Program-made: the position numbers and the translations under genes
In this document: positions 47,251-56,860 of the stretch, one piece after another
Layout: each line of letters starts with the position of its first letter
How positions within the stretch are numbered: the first letter of the stretch is position 1
Notes under the pieces: generated by a model
The model's database searches: none
The model's input: only the letters and a program-made list of their open reading frames with translations
What the model was told of the DNA's origin: nothing
NCBI GenBank assembly: GCA_003144015.1
Contig: QFWS01000003.1
Location: 1-64,000, forward strand
Origin: Flavobacteriaceae bacterium LYZ1037
Lineage (GTDB): Bacteria > Bacteroidota > Bacteroidia > Flavobacteriales > Flavobacteriaceae
Length of the DNA stretch: 64,000 nucleotides
Reading direction: 5' to 3'

Positions 47251-47285
47251 GAACAAATTATAATGATATATATCATATTTTGTTC
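47251..47285. promoter_or_regulatory. Palindromic site upstream of hpf, Crp/Fnr-like
   Basis: Outer arms GAACAAA (47251-47257) and TTTGTTC (47279-47285) enclose the perfect palindrome ATGATATATATCAT (47263-47276). Its TGAT-N4-ATCA core fits the Crp/Fnr-family half-site spacing. It could be an operator or an RNA hairpin; no binding protein is shown. Confidence 0.45.
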
Positions 47286-47361
47286 AAAATGAAACAATCA
47301 TTTGCCTAAAGTAAAAAATTAAGCGTAATAGCTATTGAAGACGAGTATAATTGCTATTTTT

Positions 47362-47523
47362 TTAAAGTAAAGTAGCAATACTTGCTTGAATGTCTGTACT
47401 ATGAAATAAATCAATAATAAACAAGATGATTTGAATTTTTACATAAATAGCTATTCCAACAAAAATTCCAAATAAGACATTTTCTGCCGTATTCTCTGCA
47501 CTAAATAAAGTTTTGGTTTTCAT
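47362..47523 (-). CDS. Possible small membrane protein (53 aa)
   Basis: ATG at 47523, stop TAA at 47362-47364. The product MKTKTLFSAENTAENVLFGI continues into FVGIAIYVKIQIILFIIDLF, one long or two short membrane segments, and ends SIATLL. It is the only coding signal in the 460-base gap between hpf and the TPR gene. Codon use looks like the neighbours. No family is recognised. Confidence 0.45.
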   Translation of the reverse strand: MKTKTLFSAENTAENVLFGIFVGIAIYVKIQIILFIIDLFHSTDIQASIATLL

Positions 47524-47661
47524 AATAAATACAAATAATTAGTTAGACTATTAACTAGTAAGAATTGATATTTATATGATTGATGATTAGCAATATACAA
47601 AAAAAACAGGGAGATTCCTTAACAAATTATTAACAATTAGTCTACATATGAAAATAATATT

Positions 47662-49209
47662 TTAAATTCCCACATTCTCAGCCTCAGATAGTTGCATTGC
47701 TCTCTCAATACCTTCAAGGGCCAATCTTCTTTTAGTAGCTCTTTCTAAAGTAGCAGTATAATGCTCGATGGCTTCATGAAACCTATTCTGACTCATTAAC
47801 CAATCTGCATACAATTCATTAGTTGGTTTTTGAATTACTGGAGGTCCATAACTATAGCTTAGCTCTTGTTCGTTAGATATTGTTTCTTGAAAAAGTTTTT
47901 CTGTTTCAAGAACATCATCTTCTAACCAAGACTTTAATGCTTCTAACTGTTTTAACATGACCAGAGATTGATTGATGTTGGTTTGTGTTGGAGCACTTCT
48001 AGAAAGTGACGAACAGACTGTAAATCCATCGCTTATATTTTCTACTAATAAAGATTCTTTATTTATTTCTTTTGAAAGTGTTTCTATGATAGATGTAAGT
48101 TTTTCAACTTTTTTATTTGAAAAAGCCTTATAACCTTCAATAAAATAATATTGTGATTGTCCTGTTACAGATAAGTTTGAAACATCAATTTCAATATCAG
48201 CAATTGGTGAATCCCATAGGTTGGTTTCTACTAAGTAAGTTCCTTTCAAGAAAACTAAATGAATTTTAGATCTGTTTGAAGGGGTTTCTTTTGTATAGGT
48301 TTCCATATCTAAAACCATTTGTTTGGCTTTATCAAAATCTCCTCTTTGTAAATATCCATATTCTAACCAATGATAAGCATGGTAACCACGAGCATCGTTG
48401 CCTAATTCTTTACGTTCCATTCTATTTAAACTTGCTTGATAGGAATCGATGTTGGAATTTATTACTTCGTCCCACATACCTAAAGCCACATAAATATGAG
48501 ATGGCATATGTAAAGCATGACTAGCATCTGGAGCTACTTTAGAATAACTATTAGCAGCATCTATTGCTAATTGAGCATGATTAGGGTCGTCGTAAGAATG
48601 TATTAAATAATGAAGTGCTCCAGGATGTTTTGGGTTTTTATCAAGCACCTTTTTAGCTATCTCTGCACCTTGTCCATAAATAGCATCATCTCGCCCTTCT
48701 GGAACAGAACCTAATAATGAAATAGCATAAAATGCAGCAACTTCTTGATTGTCAGGATAGGTCTCATGCAAGGTTTTCATATACTCTTTATAAGCTTGAT
48801 CTCTTGCAACTTTGGCTGTTTTTGGTTTGTAAAGAATGGAGACGGCTTCAAGGAAACCTTTTTCAGTTTGAGAATAATCTTCAGAATCTTGGAGATGTGC
48901 CACGTTTTCAATGGCTGAAAACCCAGCATCATAATCCTGTTCTCCCCAGAGACTGTGATTATATGTCATAGCCTCTCCCCAATAAGCCATGGCCATGCTT
49001 GGGTCTGCTTTTTGTGCTTTTAAAAACTCTTCTCTCGCATCATCATATTCAAAACTATGAAGCAGTAAAAGTCCCTTTTCAAAGTAGTTTTGCGCTTCTT
49101 TGTTACCTGTTACCTGAAATTGAACAACGCCAAGGGTATCTGCTTTTTTATTTTCTTTTTTACAAGAGAATATCAAAGTAAAAACAAGTATATATATTAG
49201 ATTTTTCAT
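47662..49209 (-). CDS. TPR-repeat lipoprotein
   Basis: A 515-residue lipoprotein (lipobox LVFTLIFSCKKEN) made of tetratricopeptide-like helical pairs, for example NYFEKGLLLLHSFEYDDARE, FLKAQKADPSMAMAYWGEAM, LDKNPKHPGALHYLIHSYDD and LEYGYLQRGDFDKAKQMVLD. It has conserved histidines (SHALHMPSHIYVALGMW, GYHAYHWLEYGY) typical of this flavobacterial family. Probably a periplasmic or outer-membrane scaffold; function unknown. It is 30 bases downstream of the acyl-CoA ligase gene on the same strand. Confidence 0.85.
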   Translation of the reverse strand: MKNLIYILVFTLIFSCKKENKKADTLGVVQFQVTGNKEAQNYFEKGLLLLHSFEYDDAREEFLKAQKADPSMAMAYWGEAMTYNHSLWGEQDYDAGFSAIENVAHLQDSEDYSQTEKGFLEAVSILYKPKTAKVARDQAYKEYMKTLHETYPDNQEVAAFYAISLLGSVPEGRDDAIYGQGAEIAKKVLDKNPKHPGALHYLIHSYDDPNHAQLAIDAANSYSKVAPDASHALHMPSHIYVALGMWDEVINSNIDSYQASLNRMERKELGNDARGYHAYHWLEYGYLQRGDFDKAKQMVLDMETYTKETPSNRSKIHLVFLKGTYLVETNLWDSPIADIEIDVSNLSVTGQSQYYFIEGYKAFSNKKVEKLTSIIETLSKEINKESLLVENISDGFTVCSSLSRSAPTQTNINQSLVMLKQLEALKSWLEDDVLETEKLFQETISNEQELSYSYGPPVIQKPTNELYADWLMSQNRFHEAIEHYTATLERATKRRLALEGIERAMQLSEAENVGI

Positions 49210-49239
49210 TTTAAAATATTTAAGATTATAATAATTACA

Positions 49240-50883
49240 TCATTCAAAAATAACTTTATCTTCCATGTCAAACCAACTTTTATATAAAGGTTGATGCACT
49301 TTTTCAATGCTGTTCCTTTTTACTTTTAAGGTTGGTGTGGTCATACCATTATCAACACTCCAATCCTCTTTCATAATAATTATTTTTTCAATTTTTTCGT
49401 GTTTACTTAAGTCCTTATTAATCTCTTTGACAGAATTTTTCAAACTTTGTATCAAAAGGTTTTTAGTTTTAGATTTACCAAGCTCAGACAAGGTAATTAA
49501 GGCTATAGGTTGTGGTATTCCTGTTCCTACAATACAAATTTGTTCTATACTATTGTTTTTCGAAAAATTTAATTCTATGGGCGAAGGAGAAATATATTTG
49601 CCTTTATCTGTTTTAAATTGGTCTTTAACACGACCTGTAATCGTTAAATAACCTTCGTGATTGTATTCTCCAATATCGCCAGTTTTTAAATAGCCATCTT
49701 CTGTAAAAACACTTGCTGTCAATTCGGGAGCTTTGTAATAACCCGTCATTAGACAATCGTTCTTTATTAAAACTTCGCCTTCAACTGATAATTTGGTCTG
49801 AACAGTTGACAACCTTTTACCTACAGTCCCTATCATGTTTTCATTTGGTAAATTAAAATGTGAGATGATACAATCCTCTGTCATTCCATAACCTTGCAAT
49901 ATCTCTACACCTATTTTTTTATACCAATACATTAAGTTTACTGATAATGGTGCTGCCCCAGAAATAATGAATTTTGCTTCTTTTAAACCTAATTTTTGTT
50001 TTAGTTTCTTTTTTATAATACCATTTAAAATGGGTATGGTTAATAAAATGCTTAACTTCTTTTTTGGCATTTTTTCAAGAATCTTCTCTTGAAATTTCGC
50101 CCAAATTCTAGGTACTGCAAAAAAGATATGAGGCTGACATTGTTCTAAGTCAGAAGCAAAAGAGTCTAAGCTTTCTGGAAAAGAAAATTCGGCTCCAATA
50201 ACAAAACCATGTGTTGCAATTCCCATGCGTTCTGCAACATGTGCTAATGGCAAATAAGAAAAAAACCGAGACCCTTGTGGTAAGTTCATAACATTTTTCA
50301 TAATGTTAGCACTTTTAATAAAATTACCTACGGTATGCATAACACCTTTTGGGGTTCCTGTTGTACCAGAGGTATAAATTATAGTATGTAATTTATCAAG
50401 ACTTGGTAAAGTTACGTCTTCTAACGGCTGTGTTTTATTTACAATTTCTTCCCATGATTCGCCATCATTTTCATCATATAAATCAACACATATTTTAGGG
50501 ATGTTTTTAATTCCAGATTTTTGGGCAGAATAGTTATCTAATTTTCCTATAATAATTACTTTCGAATTACTATGTTCTAGAATCTGCTGAATAGAAATAT
50601 CGTTTAAGGTTGGGTAAATAGGAATAGACACGTAACCAGCCATCATAATGGCTAAATCTGCCATCATCCAATGGGCACAATTTTTCGACAACAAAGCGAC
50701 ATGACTTTCATCTGGCAAATTATAATCCTGCAAAGCTGCAGCTATCCTTCTAGCTTCATTACCAGCTTCTGCAAATGTATAAGTGCGTAATTTGCCCTTA
50801 ATTGGCTGTTTTAAAAAAACTTGATTTGGCGAATTAGCTTCCCAATGCAAGAAAGCCTCTAGAGGAGATTGGAAATTTGACAT
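49240..50883 (-). CDS. Long-chain acyl-CoA synthetase (AMP-binding)
   Basis: The start is set at MSNFQSPLEAFLHWEA (50883), because the longer open frame upstream runs through a promoter-like TATCTTTA (50902-50909 on the minus strand). This gives 547 residues. ANL-superfamily motifs are TIIYTSGTTGTPKGVMHT, QGYGMTEDC and LKTGDIGEYNHEGYLTITGR, with VKDQFKTDKGKYISPSPIE carrying the late lysine region. It activates fatty acids to acyl-CoA via acyl-AMP. Confidence 0.92.
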   Translation of the reverse strand: MSNFQSPLEAFLHWEANSPNQVFLKQPIKGKLRTYTFAEAGNEARRIAAALQDYNLPDESHVALLSKNCAHWMMADLAIMMAGYVSIPIYPTLNDISIQQILEHSNSKVIIIGKLDNYSAQKSGIKNIPKICVDLYDENDGESWEEIVNKTQPLEDVTLPSLDKLHTIIYTSGTTGTPKGVMHTVGNFIKSANIMKNVMNLPQGSRFFSYLPLAHVAERMGIATHGFVIGAEFSFPESLDSFASDLEQCQPHIFFAVPRIWAKFQEKILEKMPKKKLSILLTIPILNGIIKKKLKQKLGLKEAKFIISGAAPLSVNLMYWYKKIGVEILQGYGMTEDCIISHFNLPNENMIGTVGKRLSTVQTKLSVEGEVLIKNDCLMTGYYKAPELTASVFTEDGYLKTGDIGEYNHEGYLTITGRVKDQFKTDKGKYISPSPIELNFSKNNSIEQICIVGTGIPQPIALITLSELGKSKTKNLLIQSLKNSVKEINKDLSKHEKIEKIIIMKEDWSVDNGMTTPTLKVKRNSIEKVHQPLYKSWFDMEDKVIFE

Positions 50884-51005
50884 AACTTTTTGATTGGTTT
50901 TTAAAGATAGTATAAAGTTTCTGTTTTTTTTGACAAAACAGACTAAAATCACATTAGCAATTCTCAATAAATTCAAATATTAAACAACTTCGAAAAAATT
51001 AGCTG

Positions 51006-51013
51006 TAACTTTG
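51006..51013 (+). promoter_or_regulatory. -7 element upstream of the first DEAD-box gene
   Basis: TAACTTTG followed by CAACC, 50 bases before the ATG. No TTG at the expected -33 distance. Confidence 0.45.
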
Positions 51014-51062
51014 CAACCAATAAAAAAATGGCATATAACTTGTCATTTATCAAATACAATAT

Positions 51063-52361
51063 ATGTCATTTAACACATTAGGCCTTTCTGAAGCGATTCT
51101 TAAAGCTATCAGCAAAAAAGGATATAATGAACCATCTCCTATTCAACTTAAAGCCATTCCACTCATTTTACAAGGAAAAGATGTTTTAGCATCTGCTCAA
51201 ACAGGTACAGGAAAAACTGCAGGTTTCACCCTGCCTCTACTTCATATTCTTTCTGAAAGAGAGACATCGAAATTCAGATCTATTCGTGCTTTAATCTTAA
51301 CACCAACACGTGAATTAGCAGCACAAGTTTATGCAAATGTTAAAGAGTATAGCGAGTTTACAAACTTAAGAAGTGCTGTTATTTTTGGAGGTGTTAATCA
51401 AAAGCCTCAAGTAGCTACTATACGTCAGGGTGTCGATATTTTAGTAGCAACTCCTGGACGCCTAATCGATTTGCAGAATCAAGGACTTTTATCTTTAAAA
51501 AATGTCGATATCTTGGTTTTAGATGAAGCAGACAGAATGTTAGACATGGGATTTTTACGTGATATTGAGCGCATTATGAATATGATGCCAGCAAAACGTC
51601 AAAATTTGATGTTTTCTGCTACATTTTCAAAAGACATAAGAAAATTAGCAAATGGTATTTTACATCATCCTGTTCAAGTTGAAGCTACTCCAGAAAATTC
51701 GACTGTAGATGCTATCAATCAAAAAGTATATCGTGTAGCAAGTGGTAAAAAATCAGCCTTAATTATTAAATTAATTTCCGATGGCAATTGGCAACAAGTT
51801 TTGGTTTTTACACGTACCAAACATGGCGCTAACAAACTTTGTAAAAAGATGGTAAGCGCTGGTATTTCAGCTGCTGCCATTCATGGTAATAAAAGTCAAG
51901 GTGCTAGAACCAAAGCCTTAGCAGGATTTAAAAACGGAAGTGTTCGCGTGTTAGTGGCTACAGATATTGCTGCTCGCGGTCTCGATATTCCATTATTACC
52001 ACATGTAGTGAATTACGAACTTCCTAACATTTCTGAAGATTATGTTCATAGAATTGGTAGAACAGGTCGTGCTGGAGCTAGTGGTGAAGCTATTTCATTA
52101 GTAAGTGCAGACGAAACGACTTATTTAAGAGATATTGAAAAATTAGTTGGCATGAGAATTCCTAAAGAGATTCTAGAAGGATTTGAACCAGACCCAAATG
52201 CATCAACAGAACCTAAAAAACAAGGTGGAGGACGTTCTTCTCGATCTAACAATAACAACCAACGTTCTCAAAATTCAAACAGATCGAATAACAGCAATAC
52301 TTCAAATAATTCGAGACGTCCTAAAAGAAATAAGAGACGTTCTGACGACCGTAGAAATTAA
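51063..52361 (+). CDS. rhlE: DEAD-box RNA helicase (RhlE-like)
   Basis: A 432-residue ATP-dependent RNA helicase with all superfamily 2 motifs: Q motif [65 protein letters not shown] and [10 protein letters not shown]. The tail from about 380 is Asn/Ser/Arg-rich low complexity ([35 protein letters not shown]). It is involved in ribosome assembly and RNA turnover, typically at low temperature. Two small genes follow at 5 and 0 bases, so a three-gene operon is likely. Confidence 0.93.
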   Translation: MSFNTLGLSEAILKAISKKGYNEPSPIQLKAIPLILQGKDVLASAQTGTGKTAGFTLPLLHILSERETSKFRSIRALILTPTRELAAQVYANVKEYSEFTNLRSAVIFGGVNQKPQVATIRQGVDILVATPGRLIDLQNQGLLSLKNVDILVLDEADRMLDMGFLRDIERIMNMMPAKRQNLMFSATFSKDIRKLANGILHHPVQVEATPENSTVDAINQKVYRVASGKKSALIIKLISDGNWQQVLVFTRTKHGANKLCKKMVSAGISAAAIHGNKSQGARTKALAGFKNGSVRVLVATDIAARGLDIPLLPHVVNYELPNISEDYVHRIGRTGRAGASGEAISLVSADETTYLRDIEKLVGMRIPKEILEGFEPDPNASTEPKKQGGGRSSRSNNNNQRSQNSNRSNNSNTSNNSRRPKRNKRRSDDRRN

Positions 52362-52366
52362 CTTGT

Positions 52367-52582
52367 ATGACTCCCGCATTAAAAGAAAAAATAATAGCCG
52401 TTTGTAATCGTAAAATTGAGCAAAAAGGACTTAATGTAGGTCTGTCTTTTTATGCTTTCTTTGCCAATAAAAATGACAACCCAGAATTACTTATGGAAGC
52501 TGCCACTTGGTGGATTTTAACTCATAAATTAGATCATTTTGAGAAAGCTGAAAAAATTAAAAATCTAGTTTCTAATTTATAA
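52367..52582 (+). CDS. Conserved small protein of unknown function (71 aa)
   Basis: Starts five bases after rhlE and ends where the VF530 gene begins. The soluble, mostly helical 71-residue product (MTPALKEKIIAVCNRKIEQK, then EAATWWILTHKLDHFEKAEK) has no recognised family. Tight packing between a helicase and a DNA-binding protein argues that it is real. Confidence 0.7.
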   Translation: MTPALKEKIIAVCNRKIEQKGLNVGLSFYAFFANKNDNPELLMEAATWWILTHKLDHFEKAEKIKNLVSNL

Positions 52583-52822
52583 ATGGAAAAGCAACCAAAC
52601 AATCCGTTACATGGTGTCAAGTTAGAACAAATAGTAACTGACCTAGAAGTGCATTATGGTTGGGAATATATGGGACATCAAATAAACATTCGTTGTTTTC
52701 AAGACAACCCATCTATTAAATCTAGTTTGAAATTTCTTAGACGTACACCTTGGGCTAGAACAAAAGTAGAGAACATGTATTTAAACATGCTTAATAAACA
52801 AAACATTACAAAGAAGTCTTAA
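52583..52822 (+). CDS. VF530 family DNA-binding protein (DUF2132)
   Basis: 79 residues with the VF530 signature: NNPLHGVKLEQIVTDLEVHY, GWEYMGHQINIRCFQDNPS, and SLKFLRRTPWARTKVENMYL. The family is small, helical and reported as DNA-binding. Its ATG directly abuts the stop of the 71-aa gene. The end overlaps the convergent DUF4421 gene by 17 bases. Confidence 0.9.
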   Translation: MEKQPNNPLHGVKLEQIVTDLEVHYGWEYMGHQINIRCFQDNPSIKSSLKFLRRTPWARTKVENMYLNMLNKQNITKKS

Positions 52823-53804
52823 TCTTTTTATTCACCTTAATTTTATACCCTACAGAGATTTTAGCTTTGGTATTGCTAAACAAATAATTTAACCCATAAT
52901 CTAAGTTGGTTGTATAAATGCCACTTCCATAAACTAGGGTTATATAAAAACGTTTATAATTATACCCTATACCTGCATTATAGTCTAGTTTATAAAGCAT
53001 TGGGTTAGATGCTCTGTAATTGTTGGTTTCCGAATATCCTTTCTTGTACATAAACCCAATTCCAGGAATGACATTTAAAGTTGCAAAAAAGTTAGCAGGA
53101 AGCACAAAAACAGATAAAATACCACCAGAAACCCCTACTCCAATTCCCTTAAATTCATTTAAATAAGCATCTTCATTAAAATCGCCATTGTATGGTATTA
53201 TAGTATTATCAGTATAAAAATTATCATAGACCATAAAACCTCCAACTCCATACGATATGAAATGTTTCTTTTCTTCTTTGGCTAATCCAGCTTTTAAAGT
53301 TGCTGAAGAAAATGAGATCTCATCGAAAGAATATAGATAACTAAACCCTATTGAAAGTGATGTAATATCACTACTAAAAAACTCTGGTTCATTAAAATTA
53401 TTTTTGACATTAAACCCTTTATATCTTTGAACATATAGACCAACTAAATGATTAGAGCCTACAATTAAAGATCCTTGCATATCAAACCGTTGGGTTGGAT
53501 TTTCTTCGTTGCCTTTTAAATTAAAAGCTATATCAATAATTAGCTTGCTCGTTCCTAGACCAAAACCAACACCAGCTCTATTGTTAGGTTTAAAAGATAT
53601 CTTATCCTCATTATTTATCAAATTAAAACTTTGTCCTTTGTAATTAGTAAAGAGTCTAACAGACCAATTATTCATATCTCTATCAATTAACAATGTATCT
53701 ATCATTTGCTTTGTACTTAAGGAATCAGATTTTTTTATCTTTTGCGCATGTAGAGACATTGTAAAACTTAAAATACATATTACTAAGCAAGTTTGTTTAA
53801 ACAT
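52806..53804 (-). CDS. DUF4421 family outer-membrane protein
   Basis: 332 residues from MFKQTCLVICILSFTMSLHAQ (53804), a standard signal peptide. A longer in-frame start at 53876 would overlap the divergent rdgB promoter region and is rejected. The body is a series of beta strands (WSVRLFTNYKGQSFNLINNE, GVGFGLGTSKLIIDIAFNLK, FYITLVYGSGIYTTNLDYG), consistent with a barrel of the Bacteroidota DUF4421 family. Function unknown. Confidence 0.85.
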   Translation of the reverse strand: MFKQTCLVICILSFTMSLHAQKIKKSDSLSTKQMIDTLLIDRDMNNWSVRLFTNYKGQSFNLINNEDKISFKPNNRAGVGFGLGTSKLIIDIAFNLKGNEENPTQRFDMQGSLIVGSNHLVGLYVQRYKGFNVKNNFNEPEFFSSDITSLSIGFSYLYSFDEISFSSATLKAGLAKEEKKHFISYGVGGFMVYDNFYTDNTIIPYNGDFNEDAYLNEFKGIGVGVSGGILSVFVLPANFFATLNVIPGIGFMYKKGYSETNNYRASNPMLYKLDYNAGIGYNYKRFYITLVYGSGIYTTNLDYGLNYLFSNTKAKISVGYKIKVNKKIKTSL

Positions 53805-53896
53805 AGAGATTCGGGAAATTGCAAATATTTCAATGAAATTAATATTATTTTCCGTTTTTTTGAAATTAAATGTCAATTTTCAATAATTTAAAAATT

Positions 53897-54472
53897 ATGA
53901 AACTCGTTTTTGCCACTAATAATTTAAATAAACTTAAAGAAGTTCAAGTTTTAATTCCTGAACATATCCAACTACTCAGTCTAAAAGATATTGGCTGTCT
54001 AGAAGATGTTCCAGAAACTCAAGAAACTATTGAAGGTAATGCCATACAAAAAGCTGAATACATAAAAACTCATTATGGTTACGATTGTTTTGCAGACGAT
54101 ACAGGGCTTGAGGTTAAAGCTTTAAATGGTGAGCCAGGTGTGTATTCTGCTCGTTATGCAGGTACACAACGAGATGCTAATGACAATATGAATTTATTAC
54201 TTGAAAACTTAAAAGATAAGCCCAATAGGCAAGCCCAATTTAAAACTGTAGTTGCACTTAATTTACATGGTGAATTGCGAACTTTTACAGGTATTTGCGA
54301 AGGAAACATTACTCATGAAAAACAAGGCGAACAAGGTTTTGGGTACGACCCCATTTTTAAAGCTAAGGGTTTTATAAAAACTTTTGCGGAAATTTCATTA
54401 GAAGAAAAAAATACGATTGGACATCGTGGCAAGGCTGTGAAGCAGTTGGTAAATTACCTTAATAAGATATAG
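53897..54472 (+). CDS. rdgB: Non-canonical purine NTP pyrophosphatase
   Basis: Hydrolyses dITP, XTP and related nucleotides to monophosphates, keeping them out of DNA. 191 residues from MKLVFATNNLNKLKEV (53897), with the HAM1 motifs ETQETIEGNAIQKAEYI, DCFADDTGLEVKALNGEPG, YSARYAG and GFGYDPIFKAKG, then HRGKAVKQL. Full length. Divergent from the DUF4421 gene. Confidence 0.95.
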   Translation: MKLVFATNNLNKLKEVQVLIPEHIQLLSLKDIGCLEDVPETQETIEGNAIQKAEYIKTHYGYDCFADDTGLEVKALNGEPGVYSARYAGTQRDANDNMNLLLENLKDKPNRQAQFKTVVALNLHGELRTFTGICEGNITHEKQGEQGFGYDPIFKAKGFIKTFAEISLEEKNTIGHRGKAVKQLVNYLNKI

Positions 54473-54606
54473 CTTTTTAAAGCTCTTGATTATTATTTAT
54501 ATAGACAACCCAACACTTCAAAAAACTAATCAACTATCTTTGGATTTATAAGAAGACGTTACCTGAAAGCTAAAAAGCAGACTAGATTATTCAAAATCAA
54601 ACGAGA

Positions 54607-56271
54607 ATGAAATTTCAAAAAATCATACTTTACTTTTTATCTATTATCTCATTTAGTGTATCTGCTCAAAATATGGCCGATTATACAAATAACTGGGAAG
54701 GAAAAATTAAAAATGAAAATGTGTTCAATTTCTCAATCGAAATAACTGGATTACAAACAGAAAAACCAATTCTTATTATTTCAAACAATAAGGCAATCAT
54801 CGAACAATCATTTAAGAAAACTGATCCTAAGTTGATACATGTTAAGCTAGGAGAAAATTTATCTTTTCAAGGCGTATTATCTAATAAAAGTAATGAAATC
54901 AATGGTTTTATAAAATCTGGCATGTTACTATATCACGTAAAATTAACCAAAACAAAAACGGGCTCATTTACTGGTGTTTGGAATATTTTAATGGTAGACG
55001 AGTTAAAATCTCAAAATTTTTATTTGAGTATTGAGAATGGTTCAGGCGATTCATATCAAGCATATCCCATTCTAGGAGATAACCGTTTCACTGGAACTTG
55101 GTGTGGAAATTTTCAAAAAAAAAATGACACCATTTTTTTTTCAGATATTAAAACTGGACTGAAATTTAAAGGGGAATTAGGGAATGAAAAAATACAACTA
55201 TCAATTTATCTAGAACATTATTTAGTAACCCAAATAGTATTAAATATATCTAAGAATGATTGGCAAATAGGAGGATTTGAAACAATAAAACAAGACAGAA
55301 TCTATCAAAACATTCAGCTAAGTGAATTGGAGAATTTAATTTTAAAAGATTCACTTCCAAACACACATGCAGTTTTAATTTCTAAAAATGGCAAAATTAT
55401 TTATGAAAATTATTTTGATGGATACAATAAGGAAATTCCTCACGACATGCGTTCGGCATCAAAAAGTATTTCGTCTGCCATAGTAGGAATTGCAGAAACC
55501 AAATCGTTATTTACAAGTGTTGAGCAATCTATTTTTGATTTTCTCCCAAATACATATCAACCTCTTAAAGATAGTTTAAAATCTCAAATAGACATTCAAA
55601 GTCTTTTAACTATGAGTTCCGGATTAGATGCAGATGATTATACAAGGGAGAGAAGATCAACAGCATCCGAAAATAATTACCAACCTTCTAGAGACTGGAC
55701 AGAAACTGTGCTAAAAGCGGAAATGTTAAGCAAACCAAATAAACATGCTAATTACGGCTCAGCTAACCCTTATCTTCTTGGTGTAGCTATAGACTCTGTG
55801 GTTTTAGAGCCATTAGAATTATTTATGGACAAAAACTTATTTCAAAAATTAGAAATTTCTAATTACATCATTCAAACAGATATTAAAGGTCGTCCCTACT
55901 TTGGTGGAGGCATGTATTTAACACCAAGAGACATGATGAGGTTTGGTCAACTATATCTTCTGAAAGGAATCTGGAAAAACGAACAGGTATTAAGTGAACA
56001 ATGGGTCGTAAACTCTTTTAAAAATTATCATGATTTAGAAAATGTGCCTAAAAAAAACGGTTATGGATATTTGTGGTGGCACAACACATATCAAGTAAAC
56101 GAGAAAATTATAAAATCCATTGAAGCAAGAGGAAATGGCGGACAATATATTTTTGTAATTCCAGAATTAGAAACAGTTGTAGTAATAACATCTGGAAATT
56201 TTAGAAACGGAAAGTTTCAACAACCAGAATTGATTTTAGAAAAATATATATTACCTAATATACAGAACTAA
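54607..56271 (+). CDS. Exported serine hydrolase with beta-rich N-terminal domain
   Basis: A 554-residue protein with a signal peptide (IILYFLSIISFSVSAQ). The first about 220 residues are a beta-rich domain of unknown family (TNNWEGKIKNENVFNFSIEI, TGVWNILMVDE, FTGTWCGNFQKKNDTIFF). The rest is a class C beta-lactamase-type domain with the serine motif MRSASKSISSA, a YGSANPYLLG tyrosine motif and GNGGQYIFVIPE. It is paralogous in fold, not in architecture, to the hydrolase at 32562-34136. Substrate unknown. Confidence 0.85.
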   Translation: MKFQKIILYFLSIISFSVSAQNMADYTNNWEGKIKNENVFNFSIEITGLQTEKPILIISNNKAIIEQSFKKTDPKLIHVKLGENLSFQGVLSNKSNEINGFIKSGMLLYHVKLTKTKTGSFTGVWNILMVDELKSQNFYLSIENGSGDSYQAYPILGDNRFTGTWCGNFQKKNDTIFFSDIKTGLKFKGELGNEKIQLSIYLEHYLVTQIVLNISKNDWQIGGFETIKQDRIYQNIQLSELENLILKDSLPNTHAVLISKNGKIIYENYFDGYNKEIPHDMRSASKSISSAIVGIAETKSLFTSVEQSIFDFLPNTYQPLKDSLKSQIDIQSLLTMSSGLDADDYTRERRSTASENNYQPSRDWTETVLKAEMLSKPNKHANYGSANPYLLGVAIDSVVLEPLELFMDKNLFQKLEISNYIIQTDIKGRPYFGGGMYLTPRDMMRFGQLYLLKGIWKNEQVLSEQWVVNSFKNYHDLENVPKKNGYGYLWWHNTYQVNEKIIKSIEARGNGGQYIFVIPELETVVVITSGNFRNGKFQQPELILEKYILPNIQN

Positions 56272-56449
56272 ACGACGTCTGTTTATCAACAATAAATTAA
56301 TGGAAGCCTCAATTAAAAATAGATTGTGCTATTTCACAACAAATACAATAAAAGACAAAAGCAAATAAATATATTTATAGAAATTTTTAATCTTTAGAAT
56401 AACTTGTTTTTTTATTAACGCAAATAGAAACAACTTTATCATTAATTTA

Positions 56450-56860
56450 ATGAGGTTTACTCAAACAATATTTCGAGGCATCGGTCAAGTAATGTTTCAA
56501 GAAAATGTTATTACGGGATTATTTTTTCTGTTTGCTATTTTAATAAACAATAAACTAATGGCAATTTATGCCATTTATGCTGCTGTAATGGGCTCCATAA
56601 CTGGCTGGCTGTTTTCAGTGTCATTTTCATCAATTAATACTGGACTTATGGGTTACAATGGTATACTTTGTGCCATCGCACTTTCAGGAAAAGGATGGCG
56701 AGATTTACTGTGGATTACTATGGCAATAATTCTCTCCACATTGATAAATATCGGACTGGCAATAACGGGAATCATAACGTTAACAGCCCCATTTGTCTTA
56801 GCTACTTGGATGGTTTTAAGGTTAAAAAAACTAACTAAATTTAAATCTAACTCCTATTAA
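56450..56860 (+). CDS. Half-length urea-transporter-like membrane protein
   Basis: A 136-residue, strongly hydrophobic protein that matches the second half of urea transporters: IFRGIGQVMFQENVITGLFF, then the filter-helix region GLMGYNGILCAIALSG and the closing LTAPFVLATWM. Complete family members are roughly twice this length and consist of two such repeats. No sequence for the first half is found in the 178 bases upstream. It has a normal ATG, no frameshift and a full set of about five helices. It could be a stand-alone half-transporter acting as a dimer or a decaying remnant. No urease genes are nearby. Confidence 0.75.
   Translation: MRFTQTIFRGIGQVMFQENVITGLFFLFAILINNKLMAIYAIYAAVMGSITGWLFSVSFSSINTGLMGYNGILCAIALSGKGWRDLLWITMAIILSTLINIGLAITGIITLTAPFVLATWMVLRLKKLTKFKSNSY

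Noticed and set aside
50884-50976. Thirty-one-residue extension of the acyl-CoA synthetase
   Set aside because: It runs through a promoter-like element and is not typical of the family N-terminus.
52183-52407. Overlapping 74-aa frame at the end of rhlE
   Set aside because: It is a shadow of the low-complexity helicase tail in another frame.
56272-56449. Missing first half of the urea transporter upstream
   Set aside because: Translating the region gives no matching hydrophobic frame; it is AT-rich spacer.
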